A DNA stretch of 64,000 nucleotides from Limnephilus marmoratus (lineage: Eukaryota; Arthropoda; Insecta; Trichoptera; Limnephilidae): NCBI GenBank assembly GCA_917880885.1, contig OU862934.1:29062734-29126733 (forward strand), given 5' to 3'. Positions 52,530 to 63,559 of the stretch are shown here, piece after piece (the stretch's first letter is position 1; each line of letters begins with the position of its first letter). The notes below the pieces were generated by a model. That model searched no databases. It was given only the letters and a program-made list of their open reading frames with translations, and had not been told where the DNA came from. A program made the translations under genes and the position numbers.

Positions 52530-52765
52530 GCAGCGTTTTCGATGAATGCTACCAGGCGGCTCGATTTTTTCCGACACTTCTAACAATTATCGTGATGTTT
52601 CCTTGACAAATTATATACCTAAACCTTCCTCACGAAACATTCTACCTATTGGTGAAAACCGCATGAAAATCCGTTCAGTAGTTTTCGAGTTTATCGCGAA
52701 TAGACAGACAGACATAATTTATGGGGACTTTAATTTATTATATGTAGGGAAGATAGAGATGTAGA
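52530..52765 (+). repeat. REP-D 3' half
   Basis: Contains ATTGGTGAAAACCGCATGAA, then AATCCGTTCAGTAGTTTTCG, ATCGCGAATAGACAGACAGA and a terminal TTTAATTTATTATATGTAGG. It matches the reverse complement of the duplicated block at 12.5 kb. Confidence 0.6.
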
Positions 52766-53009
52766 GATATTACATGGTGGGTACCTGTTATGTGTTTCAT
52801 TGGAGTGTATTTATGGTATGCGTATTAAGTAATTACCGGGTGATGTATGTAGTGGGAAGGTGTGAGTGTGTGTATGTGTGTATGTATGTATGCGCATTGA
52901 ACAAATTATATTATTGACATGATGATGCTCTTTTTGAATTTCGGCAGTGAATCGGAAAAATATTTATTGACTAAAGATGATTGCGTTCAGATACGGGTTC
53001 AGATTTGGA
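52766..53009. other. GTGTGTAT microsatellite region
   Basis: A degenerate (GTGTAT)n run at about 52860-52895; otherwise no feature is recognised. Confidence 0.45.
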
Positions 53010-53420
53010 ATAGGGGTGTGGGTACCGCCGCCTCGGGAACCATTTATTGGATAAACCTGTGCCATAGGTCACCCTAAGTGGTTCGCCACGTTTGGTGATT
53101 TAGCAGGGGTTCCTGGGTATAAAGAGTGACGTTTGTCCACGTCTTGGCGGTCGATACATCTGACCACCTGCTGCGTGGTGGGCCGGATCGAGAGTGACTG
53201 GTCGAGGGAAGCATTTTGACCTTTTCAGCCGGACTCTCTCTAGCCACCACCTTTCACCCTGACACACTGACACCCAGATTCCTACCCACCCATAATACCC
53301 CTTTTCTTTTCCAGAACTTTTTCTTCTTTCTTTCCTAAAAAAACCCTCCACACAGAATCCCCAAAGGTGACATAGGCCCTGTGGAGAATTAATTTTATCA
53401 GGGCCTCCTGTGTGGAACTA
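53010..53420 (+). mobile_element. SINE-B, most complete copy
   Basis: Starts GGGTACCGCCGCCTCGGGAA, then CCATAGGTCACCCTAAGTGG, TTAGCAGGGGTTCC, a variable middle, CACCCAGATTCCTACC, TTTCCTAAAAAAACCC and the LINE-A-type terminus (CACACAGAATCC, GGCCCTGTGGAG, CAGGGCCTCCTGTGTGG). The start has no tRNA-like boxes that I can see. The 3' 90 bp are shared with LINE-A; the rest is not. Confidence 0.7.
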
Positions 53421-53449
53421 CTTAAAAAAATACCTATGTGTACATATAC

Positions 53450-53530
53450 TTTTTTTACATCAACTCCATACAGGAGACCTACTAGGCCTACAGGGCCTAC
53501 TGTGTGAAGAGTAGGCCTATTAAAAAAATA
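53450..53530 (-). repeat. Degenerate LINE-A/SINE-B stem-loop
   Basis: TTTACATCAACTCCATACAG, GAGACC, then CAGGGCCTACTGTGTGAAG: a collapsed minus-strand copy of the shared 3' end, lying next to the plus-strand SINE-B terminus. Confidence 0.5.
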
Positions 53531-53924
53531 GGATTGAATCCGTACTTTGTGAAAAATTTTGGTGCTAATAATTTTGCCTATATATAGGAGCCTGAAGCAT
53601 TATTGCAGCGATTGGTTGGCACGCTTTTGAAGTTTACGTTGATGTGGTATATGGGATTATATATTATACATGTAGTTTCAAGAAATATTGTTAGTCTCCT
53701 TCAACAGATGTCTTTAATATAGATAGTTGTATGTAGTTTTGTCGTACCTCAATAAATGTCGGTTAGGTAGTACCTTAGAAGAGTGTCGACTATTGTCGTT
53801 CGTGTCTGATGATACAAGCAGTGTTGGGTTATCTAGCTTCAGAATTACTTAGAACATTCAATAGATCGGACGTCTCATTCAGTTAAACATTCACCGTAAA
53901 CTTTACGATAACTTAAAAAAGCAA

Positions 53925-54345
53925 CGTGAACCTCGATTTTTATTTGAGGTTTCCCGAATATATTTCAATATCCCGAATATATTACAGATATGGGGGCTCC
54001 ATCGAAGCCAGAGTAAAGTTAGCCTCTCAAAAACTGGGCGTACTGTACAGGGCCCACATATACTTTAATATTTCACAACTGCTAACCCTGTACAAATCAA
54101 AAGTGCGCCCACGGTTGAATTTGGCAGTCACCTCTAGTATGGAGCTCCAAAAAACCTGAAAAATATCCTCGAATCTGTGCAGAAATAGGCGGTTCGTTTG
54201 ATAGATTCTCCCATCTTAACAGCATTTGCAATCCTTAGAGCATAGGTCGCATAGGCGTCAGGTGGGAATACTGTCCTTGTTCTACCGGTATTACAATGGA
54301 AGATGCTCCGAGGAATTAGCGTCATTGTTTCCCTTCGGCGCCGGT
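53925..54345 (+). pseudogene. LINE-A RT fragment
   Basis: YGGSIEARVKLASQKLGVLY, then LTLYKSKVRPRLNLAVTSS and, after frameshifts and stops, LSLFYRYYNGRCSEELASLF. This is the same segment as 14.8-15.3 kb, on the other strand, and is broken in several places. It lacks the 3' stem-loop, ending at about 54345. Confidence 0.7.
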
Positions 54346-55370
54346 GGATAGTCCCAATATCGTAATGAGTTAAATTTGGTCACAAACAGTCAAATACAAT
54401 ACATGTCATCTTATAGTCCAGTCGTCATACAACCAGGAATCAAAAACACACATTATAATGTCATGGTTACTTTAGGCGCTGTGAGGACCCACCTAATGTA
54501 TTTCATTTCGGTACGAGTTGGCGATACTTTCCATCACAGAGAAAATGAAGACTTAAAGCGGCTTTGGGAGAAATTTTCGATGGTGAAATAAGGCAACCAA
54601 CCCACCCTTAGATATTGGTTACGATTTTAAGGTATCTGTTTTTCTACGTGAATGGTAACGTTTCATCTTAAATTGAATGATTTTTACGTTACTTTAGAAA
54701 AAGCGACGTAAAACTCATTCAAGAATCTAGCAGAGACTGCTAAGGCTTTATTTAAAGTTTTTTTAAACTACGTACTGACTACCATTTACTTATTTATTTA
54801 AGAAAAATATATTACAATATAATAAAACTGATATTTATAATAAATTATTCCCAATGAGTTTAATAAAATTCAATTCTAAAACTATAAAAATAAAAAATAA
54901 AAATTTTCACATCAGAATACGAGTTTAAAAGAGTCCAATTAAGAGTGTGAATATAGTTTAAAATAGAAGAAAAACTAGACATACTTAACACAGTTAATTG
55001 ACAAATATTTAACAAATAACTGAATAATGCCAATCTGCCTAGCTAGGAACTAATATCGACCCACAAGACATAATAACACTTGTACACATTTTATAGTTAT
55101 TTTTCAATGTTATTATTATGTTATTTTTGCCATACAAATGTATCAAATGTAATGTTATAAATAAATAAAAAATGACTAGCAGTTAACAACCTGCTCCGCG
55201 GGACACTTAGTTCCTTTGTAACAAATTTCACGTACGAAGATGGTTTTGCGTAAGGCGTGGAGTCAGTGATGTACGCGAAGACGGGCTCTTAAATTTCCAC
55301 CGTACAGACGCTAGCGTATTAATACTATCAGATAATCAAAAGATAGAAATAACAATATTACACATTTTCG
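54346..55370. other. Mostly AT-rich; possible LINE 3' untranslated region
   Basis: 54800-55170 is AT-rich and ends GTTATAAATAAATAAAAAAT, like a LINE 3' end on the plus strand, but I cannot tie it to a coding part. The remainder, including the frame 54376-54591, is unassigned. Confidence 0.35.
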
Positions 55371-55374
55371 TTGT

Positions 55375-55500
55375 TTGTTTGGGTGTTATGCCGTATCAAG
55401 GCAGATGTGTATGATGATGGACACTGTAACGCTATCCAAAACGTTGGCTAAAGAAGGAGGTAGCGTAACACGGTATAAGACCCCAAAAACAAACAACGAA
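55375..55500 (+). repeat. REP-E copy
   Basis: TGTTATGCCGTATCAAGG, CCAAAACGTTGGCTAAAG and GCGTAACACGGTATAAGA correspond in order to the 10.4 and 27.4 kb copies. Confidence 0.55.
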
Positions 55501-55569
55501 AATACTTTTGGCCGTGAAAATCTGAAAACGTATCCAATACTATACATTATAATATTTTTTGTTTTGTTT

Positions 55570-55935
55570 TATATTAGCTCCACACAGGAGGCCTTGATGA
55601 ATAAAATCCTTGGGGTCTTCGTTATCTTTTGGGATGCTGTGTGAAGGTACTTTTTAGAAAAAAGAAAGAGAGGAAGTTCTGTGAATGAAAAGTATGAGAG
55701 TGGGAAGAAAACTGGGGCTCGGTGTGTTCAGGAGTGACAGAGGTTTTATTTCGTTCCTCCCACTGCGATGCAAGGCAATGGATCGAAAGAGTCCGGGTTG
55801 AGTGATCTAGATTAGGTCTTCCTCAACCAATCTCTCCTGAACGGAAATTCAAATCTGCCGCCAAGACCTAGACAAACCTCACCCATGAACCAGGCGATCT
55901 TGCTAAATCACCAAACTAAGCGATAAATAATCACC
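55570..55935 (-). mobile_element. SINE-B copy
   Basis: The minus-strand terminus (CTCCACACAGGAGGCC, then GATGCTGTGTGAAGG) is at 55576-55647. The 5' half (GACAAACCTCACCCATGAAC, GCTAAATCACCAAAC) is at 55870-55925. Confidence 0.6.
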
Positions 55936-55984
55936 TAACACTGTTTTCCGTGAAAATATCAAAACATTTATATAAATTTTTTTT

Positions 55985-56192
55985 AAGGAAAGACAAACAT
56001 TCCCGGGTTACGAATAACAAAACAATGTTATAAAATTTCCTACTACCATTACAGAAAGCCGCTTGAAAGAAAATGTTGCTTGTGTTGTGATGAAGGACTT
56101 AGCCAGCAGAGTAATCGAACACGCGACGCCCGGGTGGGATCCAAGGGACCCAAGCGTAATGCCCACTCAACCACTGACCGGTCAAACTCCAA
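55985..56192 (-). mobile_element. SINE-T copy
   Basis: Reverse complement of SINE-T from AAAGACAAACATTCCCGGGT to CAACCACTGACCGGTCAA; the B-box GAATCGAAC is changed to TAATCGAAC. An A-run end is present at 55980-55985. Confidence 0.7.
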
Positions 56193-56399
56193 GGTTATGA
56201 TTGTTATTTTTCCTAAATATTCTGTTTGTCCCTGTTCCCTGTTGTCCATGGAACCATTGCATACAATCGAAGGCACAATTTTAGCGAAATGTAAATAAAA
56301 TTATTTGCACAACTAAAATGAGTCAATACGTACGTCACACCAGCCTTTTAAACCATTCAATTAATATTTCAGCGAACCAATAATAATTCTCATTGTACA

Positions 56400-56999
56400 C
56401 TGTATTCAGACCCAGTATATGACCCAGTAGAAGTAAGAAAGCGCATTACAGCCGCTAACAAAACTTACTTCGCGTTGCTGCCAGTGTTCAAATCCCGAAA
56501 CGTCCATAGGAAAACCAAAATAACCTTATATAAAACAATTATCAGAACGGTCTTGGCCTATGGATGTGAGGCGGGAACACTGACAGCAAAGTCAGCGGAA
56601 CGGCTGGACATCTTCGAAAGAAAGGTACTTCGAAGAATCTTAGGAGCGGTGCGAGAGGGAGAGGCATGGAGAATCCGCCACAATAATGAGCTCTATGATA
56701 TTTACCAAGCTCCCAGACTCTCCACCCATTTACGACTCCAAAGATTAAGATGGGCCGGACATGTGCACCGAATGCCAAGCACACGAGTACCGAAGAAGGT
56801 TCTGACAGGACACCCGGGAGGTAAACGAAAGGCGGGCAGACCTAGACTGAGATGGGAGGATGATGTCAGGAAGGATGCAAGAGGATTACTCCATGTTGCA
56901 GATTGGAAGAAGACGGCCGAGGACAGAGGGCGGTGGAGGCTTATTTTGAAGGAGGCCAAGGCTCGAAATGGGCTGTAGCGCCATTGAAGAAGAAGAAGA
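56400..56999 (+). pseudogene. RTE-like LINE C-terminal fragment, long open frame
   Basis: Open from about 56406 to 56978. RTVLAYGCEAGTLTAKSAER, then FERKVLRRILGAVREGEAWR, ELYDIYQAPRLSTHLRLQRL, RWAGHVHRMP and GKRKAGRPRLRWEDDVRKDA form the C-terminal region of a widespread arthropod LINE family. No catalytic YADD is present, so it is 5'-truncated. The tail is (GAAGAA)n at 56988-56999, as in RTE elements. There are no stops in 190 codons, suggesting a fairly young copy. It differs from the 18.9-kb family in sequence. Confidence 0.75.
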
Positions 57000-57194
57000 T
57001 GTATACTGTATTCACGTCAATAATAACCCCACACTCGTAAACCGTCACTTACGTCAATTAGACTATTAGGGTTGTACGTTTATGTGTGTTACCGACACCA
57101 TCACAACCAGAGGACAGGCAACTGAAACAGGTTAGCCTCATATTTATATTAGACTAGCGAGTTCCTGGCGTGCATTGCTATATTTTATTTTATT

Positions 57195-58092
57195 TAAGTT
57201 TTTATTCCAGCAGGGCTGGGAGGGTTGTGCAATCCCAGTCTGCCATATTACATAAACTATAGTAGGTACAATATATTTTACAGAGCAAATAAGAATCTAA
57301 AATAAATAAAATATCAGGTAGGTACCTAACGAAAACAAAAAATTAAATAAAATTCGAACATAAATAATAATAATAAAAAATAATAACAAAATTTAAAAAA
57401 AAAACAAAGTAAAATTAATCAAAAATTAAGCAGAAATTAAAATTAAAAAAAGAAATATTCTTTTTTTTTGTCGTCCATCAAGGAGGTCGCCTCATCATTT
57501 GCATCCATCGCTCATTTAGTGGGGAACTGAGCCACCCGGATGCAGCCACGACAATGATGTTGTTTGATTTCCGTGTCCTGCTTCAGAAGCTGGCTAGCCG
57601 GTGGCGAAGTAATGCTGGGATTGAGTGCACCCTCCCTTCGGTGAACATCGTGGAGGCGCTGCATAACCTCGGTAGTTACATAAGTTGCCTCTATGCATTG
57701 TTGTAGCACACCCTCAGTTTGTCCTATTGCGCTGCTGGGTATTACGTCCACAGTTCAGATGTGTACAGGGCAGTGCAGTATGTCTTGAAGAGTAATTTTC
57801 TGACGTCGTCGTCGCTACAGTAGTAGAACGGACTCGAGAGCAATCCCGCACGTATGTTAATTGATCTTCTTTGTCGTTCCACATCTTCTATGTCCTTCAT
57901 GTCTTCGGTTAGGATATGTCCCAGATACTTAACCTGTGAGGCCACAAGCAATTCATTTCCTTCTAGATATATTGGAGGAATATTTGATGGCTCCTTATTG
58001 TGTTTGAAAGCGACAATGACTGACTTTTTAGGATTGTACAACAAGTTATGAGAGTTTGCGTACTCTTCGCATATTTGCACAAGTCGTCTCAT
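57195..58092 (-). pseudogene. LINE RT thumb fragment with 3' end
   Basis: The minus frame 58092-57742 reads LVQICEEYANSHNLLYNPKK, then ELLVASQVKYLGHILTEDMK, FYYCSDDDVRKLLFKTYCTA and LYTSELWT before TAA. This is the region just after the catalytic box in jockey-group reverse transcriptases (C-x-x-Y-A..N-P-K-K-S, V-K-Y-L-G). A shifted frame continues to 57512. The 3' untranslated part reaches 57195 with CCCTGCTGGAATAAA. The upstream part is lost at 58092, where a REP-C copy lies nearby. Confidence 0.7.
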
Positions 58093-58109
58093 CGCTTTAA
58101 TCGAAGGTG

Positions 58110-58425
58110 CAAGCTACGCCACTTATTAAAGAAATTATATTTCCCTGCGTGTCCTTTCCCATCCGTCCCATTCCCCTTCCGCCAGTCCTTCCCCTTCCAA
58201 TATCCCCTGCACCTTACACGTTCCCTCTCCACCTTCCCCGGCATCCCTCTCCCCTCTCCCGCTCTCCTGTCTCTCGAACTCCTCTCCCTAGTTCCCCTCC
58301 CCCCTCCTGCATTCCATACATTCAGTCACGGTACATTCAGTTTTAAAACAGCTCGCGTGCCAACTTTTTTTTATTGCAATTTTTTTAATGTAAATTTCAT
58401 AATGCCAGAGCTCCGTAGTATATAT
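58110..58425 (+). repeat. REP-C copy, truncated at both ends
   Basis: From TTATTAAAGAAATTATATTT through the pyrimidine-rich core and CAGCTCGCGTGCCA to CATAATGCCAGAGCTC. A REP-C head-like scrap (CTAGCGAGTTCCTGGCGTGC) lies at about 57164. Confidence 0.6.
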
Positions 58426-58539
58426 ATATATACATACACCAATTAACGTATCCTATTTAAGCTATTTGAACTTTTTAACTGTATGATACGTTAAAATGAA
58501 GAAAAAAACGAGTGTGCTTTAGACCACACGACTGAAGTA

Positions 58540-58640
58540 AAACTACAAGACAAACCTCGCCTAAAGAACCCTGGTGTCCCTGCTAAGTTACCAAATGTAG
58601 CGAACGAGGTAACCTATGACCTTGAGGTGATCTATGACCT
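58540..58640 (-). mobile_element. SINE-B 5' part giving rise to a minisatellite
   Basis: Reverse complement reads GACAAACC.., CCAGGG, TTAGCAGGGACACC, TACATTTGGTAACT and TCATAGGTTACCTCGTTCGC, matching the SINE-B 5' half. The repeat unit of the adjacent minisatellite is the next SINE-B segment. Confidence 0.65.
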
Positions 58641-58815
58641 TGGGGAACCTACGACCTTGGGGTGACCTACGACCTTCGGGTTACCGACGAACTTGGAGTA
58701 ACCGACGACCTTAGGGTGACCTACGACCTTGGGGTGACCTAAAAACTTGGGGTGACCTACGCCCTTGGCGTGATCTACGACCTTGGAGTGACCTACGACC
58801 TTGGGGTGACCATCC
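58606..58815. repeat. 18-bp minisatellite, about 11 units
   Basis: Units of the form CTACGACCTTGGGGTGAC, about 11 in tandem with scattered substitutions. On the minus strand they encode an apparent GHPKVV hexapeptide repeat, which is a consequence of the 18-bp period and not evidence for a gene. The unit equals SINE-B sequence around CATAGGTCACCCCAAG. Confidence 0.9.
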
Positions 58816-58857
58816 TTATCACTCTCCAAGTCAAGCGTGAGTAAAGGCCCGACCGTT

Positions 58858-58975
58858 CGCCTAGCAATCGATCACCGTTCGCATCGATTACCGTTCGCAT
58901 GACGTTTTTCGTAACAATCGCCGTTTTTTGTAACAATCACCATTTTTCGTAACAATTACCACTTTTTGTAACGCA
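58858..58975. repeat. Degenerate tandem repeats of about 20 bp
   Basis: GTAACAATCGCCGTTTTTT, GTAACAATCACCATTTTTC and GTAACAATTACCACTTTTT follow one another, preceded by two CACCGTTCGCATCGAT-like units. Confidence 0.7.
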
Positions 58976-60084
58976 TTAACTAGGTTACCCCTAAAGTCGA
59001 AAGAAGTTTTACTTCAAAAATGTCAGTCAGAACATTGTCCAACTGAGGTGACGATGCGTATGGTCGATCGAACGACGACGTAGCGCTGACGAGCTGGACT
59101 GATAACCCTCGTATGCAGCGCGTTGCACTGTAGATCCAACTAGATTTAGTGCCCTGGCCTGGTTTGAGAAGGTTTTAGCGTAACTGACCACTTTCCGTAG
59201 CGGACAGCCAACCAAATAAACACTGGAAAATAAACAGTGTGTTGAAGACAGGTGTGTTTTTTGTTCGTGACAGGAGTACATATTTATTCTGACACCGGCC
59301 TGTGTTTGCGAATTCATATTGGAATGAAAATGAATTTAAAATCATTTTAATAAAGCTGTTTATGGCAGATATTCAAAAACGTTTACTAAATGTAATTATA
59401 TATCGATACCACACAAAATTGACATATTTGGGGTAGGAAAATGTAATTACCAATGCCATTAGGTACCAAACAAAACAATTACTTTGTTGATAACCACCAC
59501 TTATTTAAATATCTTTGTAGGGGCGTGTAAATAGCCCCTGACACGAGGGAATGACTACCCTATGTAAATTAAGGAAAGTTGAAATCTTCCCTATGTGACA
59601 CAAAACAGTCTACACAGCAATTCTAAAATCCTAAGTGAAAACAGAACAATACTCACTCAGAGAATGCAGCTCTTGTACGATGTCAAGCACAAAACGACAC
59701 TAGTTTTCATTCAAAATATCGATTTCTGCCAAGGCGGTATTGCATAATCTCAACAGATGTTTTGCACAGCAAGGAAGTTTCAACAATGAATATAAATTTG
59801 CATATTAATAATACGTGCCAAAATCTTACGTACAACAATAATTCAATTATTGGGTGAATTATTTGATAATGACTGACTAAGAGTGACATCTCTTGGCTTT
59901 CACTAACACTCACGTCGGAAGTAATTGCCTGCTTCACAGAGGTAAGAAAATGCATGAATATACTGAATTTCAATGTCACATAGGTAAATTCAATATATGT
60001 AATACAAAAACCATAGATGGCGCCCTCATGGTCCCATAGCATAAATTATTAATTTAAAAGAAATTAATGCCCAAATGGATTTAA
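58976..60084. other. No recognisable gene
   Basis: Mixed sequence; frames 59027-59317 and 59707-60042 show no motif and I do not call them. Confidence 0.4.
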
Positions 60085-60160
60085 ATATATTTACGGCGCA
60101 TATCCAATCTTTTTAACACCGAACGTTTAACAAAAGCATCATCAGGGTATAAATTAAACG
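60085..60160 (-). mobile_element. Penelope-like terminal scrap
   Basis: The minus strand has CCTGATGATGCTTTTGTTAA then ACGTTCGGTGTTAAAAAG. CTGATGA is an intact hammerhead core box, but the GAAA box is lost by a small deletion. Confidence 0.45.
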
Positions 60161-61040
60161 GATAAAAAATAATTATTATTTTTAATTGATAAACTAATGT
60201 TTAAGGCAAGATTTTTATGCACAGCACAAAGAATAACAATTATTATTTTTTTTTAATGAAAAATTTTGATACAATACATATAATAGATACATAAAATAAT
60301 GAAAAGTATGTAAAAAAAACTTAGTATAATAAATGTATGAACTGTAAAATTAATACAAAACCCACATACGACGCGACACGCGTCGTGTTATCTTGGGATC
60401 CTAAGAAAGATTTCAAACACGGTGGCGAAAAGGTTATTTAAACCAATCCATTTACTAAACCTAACCACCCATAGACACCTAACTAAATTAGCATAAGGAT
60501 CAATTCAAAAACAAATTCTATAGCTACCCTCTAAAGGTAAAATAGATAATTAGTCACCTTTATATCCTCTCACCTAACCTGCAATCTATTCACCTTCCTT
60601 CCTTATCTAGATCTAAGCTTCCTTCTCAAGTTCGGCCGGCGCTTCGGCTATCGGATCGTCCCATCTTCCGGACCATCCCTTAGTGTAAAGGAAACGGATG
60701 AATAGGCAGTATTAATTAGTAGTCATCGGGAAATTGCGGCCGTGTAGATAAACACAACCTCTTTCCTGTAATTTGGGCTAAATTCAATACAAATTTTAAT
60801 GTAAGGCGCCTGTAACTAATTTCTATAAATTCTTTGGAATTAGTGTTGGGGTATAATGAATATTGTTAATTCAAAGGATTTTAACAATTTTATTAAGTGT
60901 ACCCACGCTTCGTAATTATTTAATCGTACCTTCCTGTTTGTTGTAAGCTATTATTTTGAAACCAATCGAGCGATGGCTACCCAAATTTCGATAGGTGATT
61001 TAAATTTTTTTAAATACATTGTAAATTTCAAGATATTTAA
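60161..61040. other. No recognisable gene
   Basis: AT-rich with a short palindrome ACGACGCGACACGCGTCGT at 60367-60385. No coding signal. Confidence 0.4.
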
Positions 61041-61150
61041 TTTTTATTTTATTTATTTATTAATTAACACCCTTTTTAGAGGCTTTTACACATGGATAGT
61101 AAGAAATATACAGTATTTATTGTACATAACTGAACTGCCACAGTAACAAT
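61041..61150 (-). mobile_element. CR1/jockey-type LINE 3' terminus
   Basis: The minus strand ends TGTAAAAGCCTCTAAAAAGG, GTGTTAATTAATAAATAAAT: the same hairpin-plus-(TAAA)n end as at 28.95 and 3.92 kb. Only non-coding sequence is left. Confidence 0.65.
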
Positions 61151-61224
61151 ATTTTATTCTATTTTTTATAAGAAAAACTCTCTTTCATAACTTTTGTAGG
61201 TTATTTCCAACAACGTAATATACC

Positions 61225-61445
61225 ATTGATGAAGAAGATAACAATAATAATCTAAACGAAAATATGAATAAGAACAAGACACAGAAAAAAGACAATGGTC
61301 ACAACTGGGACTCAAACCCAGACCTCTCGTCTAACCGGGACGAGAGCGTTAACCAATTTCGCTATTGCACCTTCTGTCAAATCGTCATAAATGTCAACCT
61401 CATATTTAAAATTTTGGAATTAACAACATTGTCTTCAACTAATTA
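61225..61445 (-). mobile_element. SINE-U, near full-length
   Basis: Minus-strand copy: tail GAAGAAGATAACAATAATAA with TCTAAACGAAAATATGA at the left, B-box GGGACTCAAACCCAGACCTC, and A-box side GCGTTAACCAATTTCGCTAT, then the AT-rich 5' extension shared with the 50.2-kb copy. Confidence 0.65.
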
Positions 61446-61572
61446 TTTTTTTTTTTACTAAAAACAGCATTTTGATGGGCAAAAATTTAAATTATAAATG
61501 ACATATTTACATCGGAACACAAATTTGCCGTAAATAAATATATTTTTTATTTTTATTGTATTTTACTTTTTA

Positions 61573-61660
61573 CTAGCTGGTACCTGGCACGCGTAGCTTT
61601 GCCATTTAATAAAGTAATTGTTTCTCCCTGCGTGTCCTTTCCTATTCGACCCGTTCCCAC
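61573..61660 (+). repeat. REP-C head only
   Basis: ACTAGCTGGTACCTGGCACG through CTATTCGACCCGTTCCCACC, then cut off. A SINE-S tRNA-like scrap follows at 61740-61780. Confidence 0.6.
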
Positions 61661-61879
61661 CATATACACCAGCGTAGTATATCATTATTTTTATAACATG
61701 TGAATACAGATAGTCAAGAAGTAAGGTTCTCAACTAGCAATCCGAAGTTCGCGGGTTCAAATAACGGTGCGCGAAAATAAATTTTATATGAAGATAAATG
61801 TCTTAATCATTTCAAATGCGTAATTTCTAGTAATGAGCCCTGATGTAAGACCACCATACAGAATTAAAATGTTACATGA

Positions 61880-62440
61880 AATAGCTTGATTGGTGACAAG
61901 CTATAGCAGGTATTTCTCCACCTTCCTCTTCCTCCTCTCCTTTCACTTCCCTCCAGCCTCTCAATTACCCAATTGGGGATGCAAATGTCTCATAGTCTCC
62001 AGATGTTAGGACTCCTTTGCGGTATTCATTTAGAATAGGTGGGAAAGTACCTGGCTATTGAGATCTGGTCACAAAAAACGACTAAAGAGTACCGCACAAG
62101 AGTCCCAACTGCTCCCGTATGAAGCCAGTGAGACTATGCCATCCCCAAATTTCAATTTGTAGTAGGGTAAGGAGGAGATGGGGAAGAGGAAGATGGAGAA
62201 GTACCTGGCTATTCAGATCATTTCAATTCTGATTGATGGTCTAACACAAGGACGATACGGAGAGTATCTTCCTGTCTGAAATGTGCCGCAAATATACTAT
62301 ATGTTATTTTAAAGTAATTAAGTATTTGTAAAATAACACAAATTATTTAAATAAAATTTATTTGCGCACGCCGGGATTCGACCACGCGACCTTCTGATTG
62401 CGAGTCGAGAGCCTTACCCCTCGCCACGGAGGCAATTAAG
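61880..62440 (-). mobile_element. SINE-S with tRNA-like head
   Basis: The head (62440 to 62366 on minus) has a GTGGCGAGGGGTAAGGCTCT A-box side and GTGGTCGAATCCCGGCGTGC B-box side. The body continues leftward through GGAAGATACTCTCCGTATCG, GGCATAGTCTCACTGGCTTC and GGGAGCAGTTGGGACTCTTG. It links the headless bodies elsewhere to a tRNA-derived start. A second partial body lies at 61880-62100. Confidence 0.65.
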
Positions 62441-63119
62441 CTATTTCAAATGTTTTGATTCTGAATGGTAGTTTTTCACAAGGGCGATACTGATATGCAT
62501 TGCAAAAATTTTTTTTTGCTTATTGTGTAGCAAGTAACATACGAGTACTTTTATCTATAATTTTTAATAAAATATTCACAATTTTACCGAAACATCCGTT
62601 TTACATCACCTATCTGTATTGCGCAAGTACACAACAACAATGAAAACAATTTGAAACGAAATTTGCTACCTTGAAAAAAATAACTAAAAATAATTATAAA
62701 CGATGATGCCGCGCCAAAGCAAAACCGAAAATTTCAAAGAAAAAGGCTTTCACGGTGATGTCGGTAGATTTTTTACGAAAGCCCATTGAAGGATGAATAA
62801 AAATGATTTTTCAAAAAGACTTTAATTAATGAAGCATAATAGCGAAGCATGAATTTTAATTAATTTTTACAAAATTCTTAATTTAAAAATAAATTTGCCA
62901 AATCATTGGAGCCTTTCCATTTTTGGAAAGGTTCTTTTATAAATTATGAAGTGTTTTCAGATGTTGTTTTGAAGATTCAATGCCTTAGTTCTTTGATGTA
63001 CGAATTGTTAATATATCGACTGTTGATTGACGTTGAAATCATCAACAATTTTACTTTATAATTTGCCAAAAGAAAGCCGCAAACAAAGCACCTTTCAAAT
63101 CATATATATTTTTATTTGA
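62441..63119. other. No recognisable gene
   Basis: AT-rich. 62740-62830 has no clear coding potential. Nothing assigned. Confidence 0.4.
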
Positions 63120-63345
63120 ATACCGCAAAAGAGTTCCAACTGCTCCCCTTTGAAGCCAGTAAGACTATGGCATCAATAATCAATAATAAGCAATAATCAA
63201 TGTTGTGAGGCTAAAGGTAGGGGGGAGAGGAAGATTAGGAAGTACCTGTCTATTCAGAACTGGTGACCAAACACGGCTAAAGGCATTACAAGCAACGTTT
63301 CAATTCTGAATGGTAAACACCGGGGCGTTACTGAGAGTATCAATA
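63120..63345 (-). mobile_element. SINE-S body
   Basis: AAGAGTTCCAACTGCTCCCC, GAAGTACCTGTCTATTCAGA, ACTGGTGACCAAACACGGCT and GTTTCAATTCTGAATGGTAA match the SINE-S body in reverse. Confidence 0.6.
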
Positions 63346-63454
63346 CATTTTTTTCACGTCGAGGAAGAAATATAAAGAGATTTTTTTTATGTGACAACAA
63401 ATTGAATGGTAGAAGAAGTCCTGGACGCCCGAGGAAGACATGGCACTCCCAAGA

Positions 63455-63535
63455 TACGGACGGTCTCCGTGGTTGAGTGATTACGATCCTTGACTAAGAA
63501 TCCGGAGGTCGCGGGTTCAAATTCCGGCAGGCACA
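63455..63535 (+). mobile_element. tRNA-like SINE-S head
   Basis: GGTCTCCGTGGTTGAGTGAT (A-box TGGTTGAGTG) and GGTCGCGGGTTCAAATTCCG (B-box). The arms pair poorly, so it is not a functional tRNA. Confidence 0.6.
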
Positions 63536-63559
63536 AGTAAATTTAATTTGATTAGATAA

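Noticed and set aside
58632..58829. GHPKVV hexapeptide repeat protein
   Set aside because: Produced by an 18-bp minisatellite that derives from SINE-B; no start context or conserved domain.
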